Of a stretch of 51,692 nucleotides of DNA, positions 43,391-50,134 are shown piece after piece. Below the pieces are notes generated by a model. It made no database searches and had not been told where the DNA came from. It worked only from the letters and a program-made list of their open reading frames with translations. The position numbers were made by a program, and so were the translations under genes. This DNA is from an uncultured Clostridia bacterium (GTDB taxonomy: Bacteria; Bacillota; Clostridia; Oscillospirales; Acutalibacteraceae), in contig CAMVDB010000007.1 in NCBI GenBank assembly GCA_947166135.1, positions 1 through 51,692 of the forward strand, written 5' to 3'. The stretch's first letter is position 1, and every line of letters starts with the position of its first letter.

Positions 43391-44416
43391 ATGAAGAAAC
43401 TGATTGCATTACTGCTGGTCGTCCTGACGGTTCTGTCCGTCAGCGTATTGTTCGCCGCTGCGGGTGAAAACGACGTAAAGGTCACCGTGACCATCGCCGA
43501 TAACGAGGGTAAGCTCGCGCTGGCGGCGAAGGAAGTCACCGTCACCGATATCGACAAAGATGAGAAGCTGACCATCAACGACGCGCTCTTTGCCGCTCAC
43601 GAGCAGTACTATACCGGTGGCGCCGCGGCAGGCTATGCCACCGCCACCACCCAGTACGGCCTGTCCCTGACGAAGCTCTGGGGTATTTCCGACGGCTACA
43701 ACTACGGCTATATGGTCAACGACGCCTCCGCATGGAGCATGACCGACCCCGTGAAGGAGGGCGACTATGTCGCGGCTTACTGCTTCACCGATAACAAGAC
43801 GTTCGCCGATAAGTACAGCTATTTCACCGAGCGTAAGATCACCGCTCCCGCGAGCGGCGAGGTCACGCTGACCTTGAAGAAGAACGATTTTGATAAGGAC
43901 TGGAACCCCGTCACCTTAGCGGTAGCGGGCGCTCAGATCACCGTGGACGGTAAGCTCAGCGGCGTATTTACCGATGTAAACGGACAGGCGACCGTGACCC
44001 TGTCCGGAGAGGGCGAGCATCAGATCAGCGCTGTCGCGACGAATCAGGTCATCGTACCTCCCGTCTGCATCGCGAAAATCGCCTCCGCGACCGAGGCGGC
44101 TTCCGAGACTGCTGCCGAGGCGGAGCAGGGTACCGAAGCTGTCGATCCGACTCAGGCCGAGGGCGTTACCGAGGCTCCCGCTGAGGACGGCACCGAGGCT
44201 TCGACTGAGGCTGTGACCGAGGTCGCGACCGAGTCCGCGACTCAGCCCGCCACCAAGGATCAGGCGACTAAGGATCAGACCAATTCGGGCAAGAACACTA
44301 CCTCGCCCAAGACCGGCGACAGCACCAACGTCATGTTGTGGGCGTTGATCACCCTGATCTCGCTGTTCGGTGCCTGTGCAGTCGTATTCTACTGCAAAAA
44401 GCATAACAAAGCATAA
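43391..44416 (+). CDS. Surface-anchored DUF4430 (transcobalamin-like) protein, putative cobalamin binder
   Basis: A 341-residue exported protein. It has a signal peptide (about 1-24, FAAAG), then a DUF4430-type domain (about 50-115: LTINDALFAAHEQYY, GYMVNDASAW, VKEGDYVAAY) and a second beta-rich domain (about 135-225). A 75-residue Thr/Glu/Ala-rich stalk follows, and a C-terminal anchor SPKTGD, hydrophobic helix and CKKHNKA. SPKTGD resembles a sortase motif with Ser for Leu. DUF4430 is the fold of the C-terminal domain of transcobalamin and intrinsic factor. With the B12 riboswitch in front, a cobalamin-capturing role is likely. Its TAA shares one base with the next ATG. Confidence 0.85.
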   Translation: MKKLIALLLVVLTVLSVSVLFAAAGENDVKVTVTIADNEGKLALAAKEVTVTDIDKDEKLTINDALFAAHEQYYTGGAAAGYATATTQYGLSLTKLWGISDGYNYGYMVNDASAWSMTDPVKEGDYVAAYCFTDNKTFADKYSYFTERKITAPASGEVTLTLKKNDFDKDWNPVTLAVAGAQITVDGKLSGVFTDVNGQATVTLSGEGEHQISAVATNQVIVPPVCIAKIASATEAASETAAEAEQGTEAVDPTQAEGVTEAPAEDGTEASTEAVTEVATESATQPATKDQATKDQTNSGKNTTSPKTGDSTNVMLWALITLISLFGACAVVFYCKKHNKA

Positions 44417-46278
44417 TGAAGAATAGACTTTTCGCATTCCTGCTGTGCCTGCCGATCCTCTTTTCGTGCGGGCAAAGTGCGTATGCCGAAAGTGCCTACT
44501 ATACCGTCGCGCAGGTACAGAACCTCTGCGACGGTATTGTCGCATATAAGGAACGACAGACGGGAGCGGGCAGTATGCAGGAGCTGATCGACGGGGAGCT
44601 GACCGCAAACGCAGGCACGACCGCCGAGTTCTACGCGATCGCGTTCTCTCAGGCGGGAAGCTACCGCTGGGGGAATTACGAGCGCGCGCTGAAAAGCTAT
44701 CTGAACAGCAACAATATCCCCTCCGCTTCCAGCCGGCTGAAATATGCCCTCGCGCTCTGCGCGGTCGGAAGTGACGACAGCTATATCGCCGATACCGCGA
44801 ACGAAGCGATCGGCGGGCTGGGTGTGATGAGTCTGGTGTTCGGACTCCATCTGCTGAACAACGGTTATTCGAGCTCGATGTACAGCCTCGACGGGCTGAT
44901 CGACGAGCTTTTATCGTGGCAGAAGGACGACGGCGGCTGGGCGGTGATGGGTAACTTCGGCGACGTCGACGTGACCGCGATGACGCTGCAGGCGCTCGCG
45001 CCGCATGTCTACAGCCGCGGCGACGTGCGTTCCGCCGTTGATGCGGGACTTACGCTTCTCTCGAAACGCCAGCTGCCAAGCGGCGGCTTCAAGACGATGG
45101 GCGCCGAGAACAGCGAGAGCGCCGCGCAGGTATTGATCGCGCTCTCTTCGCTCGGCATCGACGCGCAGACCGATTCCCGCTTCATCAAGAACAGCAATAC
45201 CCCGCTGTCGGTGCTTCTCGATTACCGCTGCTCCGACGGCAGTTTCGCGCATACAAATACGTCGAACGAGAACGCGACGATGGAGGCGTACTGCGCGCTG
45301 ATTGCCTACCTACGTATGAGCAGGGGACAGGGCTCGCTGTATCAGCTCGACCGTGTCGGGTATCTCGACCCCGAGCCGCAGAACTCTCCCTCGGGCGGCG
45401 GGAACAGCAACCCGGGATCGGCGCGTCAGCAGGGAAACGGCTCAAATGTCGGCTCAGATCAAAGCGGAGATAATTCGCACAGCGCGGGCGGTTCATCCTC
45501 CTTAGGCGGTACAGCCGAAAATCAAAATACAAGTAATAACAGCCGTACTGCTGCGGCGACCGACGCGCACGGCGAGCCTGTGACGACCGTATCGGGACAG
45601 GACGGCACGTCGGTGCAAAGCCCGTCCTACGGCGGCTTCCAGCCCTCGGCGACGGGGGATCAGCGCACGATCGCGACCGCCGATGAAGGCGGCAGAAAGG
45701 GCGGCTACAAGCCCTACGCCATCCTCGGCGTGCTGATCGCGGCGGGCGGCGCATGTCTTGTGCTCTATCTCTTGAAAAAGCGCGGGAAGAAGCACTATAT
45801 CGCTGTTGCCGCGATCGCCGCGGCGGGCGTGCTCTTCATCCTGCTGACCAACTTCGAGAGCCCCGATACCTACAGCCGTACTCCTCAACAGGACGGCGAT
45901 CTGACCGTGACCTTGAGTATCCGATGCGATACGATCGCCGACCGTGAGAAGGTCAACCGCTATATCCCCGACGACGGTATCTTCCTCGATAACGCCGAGA
46001 TCACTCTTTCCGACGGCGCGACAGCGTATGACGCCCTGCTCGTTGCCGTGAAGGAGCACGCGATCCCGATGGATAACCGCGGGGCTCAGGGCGCGGCGTA
46101 TATCGCGGGGATCGGCTATCTGTACGAGTTTGATTACGGCGAGCTGTCGGGCTGGATGTACCGCGTCAACGGCACATTCCCCGACGTAGGATGCCAGAGC
46201 TGGCATCTGTCCGACGGCGATAAGATCGAGTGGCTCTACACCACCGATATCGGCAAGGATCTGAAAGAAACTGACTGA
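44416..46278 (+). CDS. Transcobalamin/intrinsic-factor-like membrane protein (alpha-barrel plus DUF4430)
   Basis: A 620-residue exported protein. A signal sequence (1-25) leads to a helical repeat domain (about 28-305) with prenyltransferase-like turns QKDDGGWAVM, DVDVTAMTLQAL, LPSGGFKTM and CSDGSFAHT. This is the alpha/alpha-barrel fold used by the N-domain of intrinsic factor. A Gly/Ser/Asn-rich linker (310-430), two membrane helices (433-453, 460-479) and a DUF4430 domain (495-610: SGWMYRVNGTFPDVGCQSWHLSDGDKIEWLY) follow. Human B12 carriers have the same barrel-plus-beta order without membrane helices. The topology puts both domains outside. It precedes the ECF transporter genes by 21 bp. 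Confidence 0.85.
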   Translation: MKNRLFAFLLCLPILFSCGQSAYAESAYYTVAQVQNLCDGIVAYKERQTGAGSMQELIDGELTANAGTTAEFYAIAFSQAGSYRWGNYERALKSYLNSNNIPSASSRLKYALALCAVGSDDSYIADTANEAIGGLGVMSLVFGLHLLNNGYSSSMYSLDGLIDELLSWQKDDGGWAVMGNFGDVDVTAMTLQALAPHVYSRGDVRSAVDAGLTLLSKRQLPSGGFKTMGAENSESAAQVLIALSSLGIDAQTDSRFIKNSNTPLSVLLDYRCSDGSFAHTNTSNENATMEAYCALIAYLRMSRGQGSLYQLDRVGYLDPEPQNSPSGGGNSNPGSARQQGNGSNVGSDQSGDNSHSAGGSSSLGGTAENQNTSNNSRTAAATDAHGEPVTTVSGQDGTSVQSPSYGGFQPSATGDQRTIATADEGGRKGGYKPYAILGVLIAAGGACLVLYLLKKRGKKHYIAVAAIAAAGVLFILLTNFESPDTYSRTPQQDGDLTVTLSIRCDTIADREKVNRYIPDDGIFLDNAEITLSDGATAYDALLVAVKEHAIPMDNRGAQGAAYIAGIGYLYEFDYGELSGWMYRVNGTFPDVGCQSWHLSDGDKIEWLYTTDIGKDLKETD

Positions 46279-46299
46279 TAAAAAGAAGGGGGGGACAGG

Positions 46300-47169
46300 A
46301 TGAAAGGCTTTGAACGGCTCAACCCGCTGTCTGCGGCGTTGTATTATCTCTGTGTGTTAGGACTGAGCATGTTTTCAATGAATCCGCTGATGCTTGTGAT
46401 CTCGCTTTTCTGCGCTGTCCTGACCTGTATCGCCGACGGCACGGTGAAGGCGCGCGGGCATCTGTTCGCGCTGATCCTGTTCATTGTCGCCGCGGTGCTG
46501 AACCCGCTGATCGTCCACAAGGGCGCGACCGTCCTGTTCTACCTCAACGACCGTCCCTTCACGATGGAGGCGGCGGTCTACGGCGTGACGGCGGCGGTGA
46601 TGCTGACGGCGGCGCTGTACTGGCTGCGTTCGCTGTCGCGGGTATTCACCGCCGATAAGGTGATGTACCTCTTCGGACGGATCTCGCCGAAGCTCGCGCT
46701 GCTGATCTCGATGACCCTGCGCTATGTGGGGCTGTTCAAGTACCGTTTTCGGCGTATCCGCGACGCGCAGCGGGCGCTGGGACTTTATGATGACGGAAAC
46801 CTGATCGACGCGGTGCGCGGCAACGCGCGGGTGCTGTCGATCCTGATCACGTGGACGCTCGAGAACGGTATCGTCACCGCCGAGAGCATGGAGGGTCGCG
46901 GCTACGGTTCCGGTCGGCGAACCTCCTACGCGCCCTACCGCCTGCACGGTACGGACGCTGTGTTTATGCTGTTGACGGCTCTGCTGACGGCAATCGCCGT
47001 CGCAGGTACGGCGCATTCGAGCGCTGTTTTTTATCCGGAACTGAACTTTGATTTACTGAATCCGTGGGGGATCGCGGGCACGGCGGCGTTCAGCCTGCTG
47101 AGTCTGCTGCCCCTGATATTAAACGCAAAGGAGGCGATCAGATGGCGTATCTTGAGCTCGAAGGTCTGA
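46300..47169 (+). CDS. ECF transporter transmembrane component EcfT
   Basis: A 289-residue membrane protein with about six helices. It begins MKGFERLNPLSAALYYL and carries the coupling-helix region with MTLRYVGLFKYRFRRIRDAQRALG and ESMEGRGYGSGRRTSY, which matches the ARG-type motif that contacts the ATPases. EcfT joins the ATP-binding subunits to the substrate-binding S component. ATG 46300 follows an AAGGGGGGG stretch. Its 3' end overlaps the ATPase gene by 28 bp. Confidence 0.9.
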   Translation: MKGFERLNPLSAALYYLCVLGLSMFSMNPLMLVISLFCAVLTCIADGTVKARGHLFALILFIVAAVLNPLIVHKGATVLFYLNDRPFTMEAAVYGVTAAVMLTAALYWLRSLSRVFTADKVMYLFGRISPKLALLISMTLRYVGLFKYRFRRIRDAQRALGLYDDGNLIDAVRGNARVLSILITWTLENGIVTAESMEGRGYGSGRRTSYAPYRLHGTDAVFMLLTALLTAIAVAGTAHSSAVFYPELNFDLLNPWGIAGTAAFSLLSLLPLILNAKEAIRWRILSSKV

Positions 47170-48755
47170 GCTTTACCTATCCCGAAGCGGCACAGTCCGC
47201 GCTGACGGATATATCCTTACAGATAGAGCGCGGCGAGCTGGTCGCCCTCTTAGGCGCGACAGGCTCGGGAAAAAGTACCCTTCTGCGCCTGCTCAAGCCC
47301 GAGCTGCGCCAAAACGGAACAATACAGGGTGAAGTCATGCTCGACGGTCGTTCGGTCGATTCCCTTTCGTCCCGTGAGAGCGCGGGGATCGGCTATGTCG
47401 CCCAGAATCCCGACGAACAGCTCGTGACGGATAAGGTGTGGCATGAGCTCGCCTTTACCCTCGAGAACCTCGGTGCTCCGCGTGAGCAGATCGCCCGCAG
47501 GATCGCCGAGACCTCCGCTTTCTTTGATATCGATTCGCTTTATTCCCGCGATACCGCGACTCTTTCGGGCGGTCAGAAGCAGCTGATCAATCTCGCGGCG
47601 GTGATGACCGCCGACCCCGAGCTGCTGCTGCTTGATGAGCCGACCGCTCAGCTTGACCCGATCGCCGCGACTCGCTTCATCGAGACCGTCTGCCGCCTCA
47701 ACCGCGAGCTGGGGCTTACGGTGATCGTCAGCGAGCACCGTACCGAGGAGCTGTTCTCCCTCTGCGACCGGGTGATCGTTCTCGAGCATGGAGCGGTGAT
47801 CTACAACGGCAAGCCGCGCGAGATCGCGGAGCGGATATCGTCCGACAGCCCTTATCTGAGCTTTCTCCCCGCGGCGGCGCGGCTGTTCCGCTTGACCGGG
47901 GGGAGGGGAGAGGCGCCTCTGAGCATCCGCGAGGGTCAGCGGTATGTATCTGCGTTAAAGTCAAGGACCACAGCGGCTTTTGATGCGCCGAAGCCTGCGC
48001 AGGCTGAACCCGCTCTGGAGTTGAAGAACGTGTATTTTCGCTATGAACGTAACGGGTCGGATATCCTCTTTGACCTCAGTATGAGCGTGAACAGCGGCGA
48101 GGTGTTCGCCCTGCTCGGCTCGAACGGCGCGGGTAAAAGCACTGCCGCTGCTGTCGCCGCAGGACTGCGCAAGCCGCTCAGCGGGAGCGTGAAGCTGTTC
48201 GGCAAGCGGCTGAAGGATTACCATGACGGTTCCCTGTATCGGGGGAATCTCAGCCTGCTCCCTCAGGACGTCGAGAGCCTTTTCCTGTGTGACACCGTGC
48301 GTGAGGAGCTCAAGGGCTGTGAGGAAGTGTTGAAGGATTTTCCTTACGATCTGAGCCGCCTGTACGACCGCCATCCCTACGATCTCTCGGGCGGTGAGCG
48401 CCAGCTGGTCGCGCTGTGCAAGGTGCTCTCGACCCGTCCGCGCGTCCTGCTGATGGACGAGCCGTCCAAGGGACTCGACGGCGGGATGAAGCGTATGCTG
48501 ATCGAATTGATCAAAGAATTCAAGGCGAAGGGCATGACCGTGGTGCTGATCAGCCACGACGTCGAGTTCGCCGCGATGTGCGCCGACCGCTGCGCCCTGT
48601 TCGCTCAGGGCGGGATCGCCGCTGTCGATACCGCCGAACGCTTCTTCTCCGACAACCGCTTCTATACCACCGCCGCTTCGCGGATGACGAGGCTGATCGC
48701 CCATGGCGCCTATACCGTGGAGCGTGCAGCGCGGATTTTGGGAGGGGACGGATGA
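47142..48755 (+). CDS. ECF transporter fused double ATP-binding protein (EcfA-EcfA)
   Basis: A 537-residue protein with two ABC ATPase domains in one chain. Domain 1 (about 4-225) has GATGSGKST, LSGGQKQ and LLLLDEPTAQLDP. Domain 2 (about 300-525) has GSNGAGKST, LSGGERQ and VLLMDEPSKGLDG. Both sites look catalytically complete. It powers the ECF cobalamin importer, replacing the separate EcfA and EcfA' of other species. ATG 47142 follows AAAGGAGG within the end of ecfT, and its stop overlaps the next ATG by 4 bp (ATGA). Confidence 0.93.
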   Translation: MAYLELEGLSFTYPEAAQSALTDISLQIERGELVALLGATGSGKSTLLRLLKPELRQNGTIQGEVMLDGRSVDSLSSRESAGIGYVAQNPDEQLVTDKVWHELAFTLENLGAPREQIARRIAETSAFFDIDSLYSRDTATLSGGQKQLINLAAVMTADPELLLLDEPTAQLDPIAATRFIETVCRLNRELGLTVIVSEHRTEELFSLCDRVIVLEHGAVIYNGKPREIAERISSDSPYLSFLPAAARLFRLTGGRGEAPLSIREGQRYVSALKSRTTAAFDAPKPAQAEPALELKNVYFRYERNGSDILFDLSMSVNSGEVFALLGSNGAGKSTAAAVAAGLRKPLSGSVKLFGKRLKDYHDGSLYRGNLSLLPQDVESLFLCDTVREELKGCEEVLKDFPYDLSRLYDRHPYDLSGGERQLVALCKVLSTRPRVLLMDEPSKGLDGGMKRMLIELIKEFKAKGMTVVLISHDVEFAAMCADRCALFAQGGIAAVDTAERFFSDNRFYTTAASRMTRLIAHGAYTVERAARILGGDG

Positions 48756-49438
48756 TGGTGATACAGAGTTCCCGCCTTAGAACGTTCCTCAGATACGCGA
48801 TCCCCTTCGCGCTGATCCCGGCGCTGGTCGCGGTGAGCGCGCTGGTGTTCGAGGGTCAGCGGTACCTGATCATTTCGCTCGGTATCGCGGTGCTCGCGCT
48901 CTTGCTGTTCACGGCGGGCGTGGAGCGGCGCAACATCGGCTCGCGGCGCATGGTGATCACGGCGATCATGACGGCGCTCGCAGTGTTCGGGCGGTTCATC
49001 CCGCTCTTTAAGCCGATCACGGCGATCTGCGTACTGACGGCGATCTACCTCGGCGCCGAGGCGGGCTTCCTCTGCGGGTCGCTGAGCGTGCTGATCTCGA
49101 ATATCTACTTCGGACAAGGTCCGTGGACGCCGTTCCAGATGCTCGGTTTCGGGCTGATCGGGCTGATCGCGGGCTACCTGAGCCGACCGCTCATGCGCTC
49201 CGGGCTGTGGCTGAGCCTGTATGGTATTGTTGCGGGCGTCGGCTATTCGTTCATCATGGATATCTGGACGGTGCTGTGGTACGCGGGCAGGTTCGACCCC
49301 GCGCTGTACGGCACGTCGATCGTCTCGGCGCTGCCGTTCACCCTGCTGTATACGATCTCGAATGTGATCTTCCTGCTCCTGCTGAGAAGACCCATCGGTA
49401 ATAAGCTTAGGCGGATCAAGATCAAGTACGGGGTTTAG
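48752..49438 (+). CDS. ECF transporter S component, probably cobalamin-specific (CbrT-like)
   Basis: A 228-residue membrane protein with an N-terminal pair of helices and then an S-component core of six: RRMVITAIMTALAVFGRFIP, ICVLTAIYLGAEAGFLCGSLSVLISNIYFGQGPWTPFQM and so on. The GPWTPFQM segment recurs in S components predicted for cobalamin, such as CbrT. The riboswitch and the transcobalamin-like genes in the same operon make cobalamin or a precursor the likely substrate. Start ATG 48752 overlaps the ATPase stop. Last gene of the operon. Confidence 0.87.
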   Translation: MMVIQSSRLRTFLRYAIPFALIPALVAVSALVFEGQRYLIISLGIAVLALLLFTAGVERRNIGSRRMVITAIMTALAVFGRFIPLFKPITAICVLTAIYLGAEAGFLCGSLSVLISNIYFGQGPWTPFQMLGFGLIGLIAGYLSRPLMRSGLWLSLYGIVAGVGYSFIMDIWTVLWYAGRFDPALYGTSIVSALPFTLLYTISNVIFLLLLRRPIGNKLRRIKIKYGV

Positions 49439-49455
49439 CTGCCGGTAATCGGTAA

Positions 49456-49484
49456 TAGACAAGACGCCGTCCGTATGATACAAT
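49456..49484 (+). promoter_or_regulatory. Sigma-A promoter for the E2-like gene
   Basis: TAGACA (49456-49461), 17 bp, TGA-TACAAT (-10 at 49479-49484 with TGN extension), 30 bp before the start codon. It shows that the gene is expressed separately from the B12 operon. Confidence 0.7.
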
Positions 49485-49513
49485 ATGGTCAGATTCGACA
49501 GGGAGGTTGTACC

Positions 49514-50089
49514 ATGATGACCGACAGACAGAAACGACTGGAACAGGATTATCGCGAGATGCTTCGGATACAGGATCGGCCGTATCTCTCGTGGATCGTA
49601 ACGAAGGGTGAGCTCCCCTACGCGGAGGAATACCTGCTCTCGGTCAGGCTGAGGAGCTATGCGCTCTCGGTCAGCTCCGACCGTTATGTCGTCAGCGAAG
49701 CCGACCGCTTCACGGTCAAGGTCACGCTGTGGGATTCTTACCCCCGCGTCGCGCCGAACATCCGTATGCTCAGTATCCCGCCTGTTTTCGTCCCCGCGTG
49801 GTACAGCAAGGGCACCTACTGCCCGCCCGAGCTGTGGCGGGTTGATATTTCTTTAAAAGAATATGTCAAGCAAATGCTGAGAACGCTCCAATATGCGCCC
49901 GACGTGATCGACAGTAAAGCTCCCGCGAACTATAAGGCGCTCAGCTGGTATCGAAAGCATAAGGAAGATGCTTCGATCTTCCCGTCCGATATTACCGAGC
50001 TCAGCGAGAACACCGACGAGCGGGTCGCCGCTCTGGAAAGAGCTGCTCTTATCCCCGCACGGGAGATCGACAGCTGGCCGATCCGGTAA
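49514..50089 (+). CDS. E2 (ubiquitin-conjugating enzyme)-like protein
   Basis: A 191-residue soluble protein. The central part reads like an E2 fold: FTVKVTLWDSYPRVAPNIRM (the YPxxPP strand region), IPPVFVPAWYSKGTYC in place of FHPNVxxxGxxC, then WRVDISLKEYVKQMLRTLQYAP and APANYKALSWYRKHK (the usual PxNxxAAxxYxxD helix). Cys103 aligns with the catalytic cysteine and is the only Cys in the protein. The HPN tripeptide is VPA. No E1, ubiquitin-like or deubiquitinase gene lies nearby. ATG 49514 follows GGGAGG. The fold call is mine, from pattern only. Confidence 0.6.
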   Translation: MMTDRQKRLEQDYREMLRIQDRPYLSWIVTKGELPYAEEYLLSVRLRSYALSVSSDRYVVSEADRFTVKVTLWDSYPRVAPNIRMLSIPPVFVPAWYSKGTYCPPELWRVDISLKEYVKQMLRTLQYAPDVIDSKAPANYKALSWYRKHKEDASIFPSDITELSENTDERVAALERAALIPAREIDSWPIR

Positions 50090-50134
50090 CGACAGCCGCT
50101 CTAACGACTATTTTCCATATCGACGGAGGCTTTT

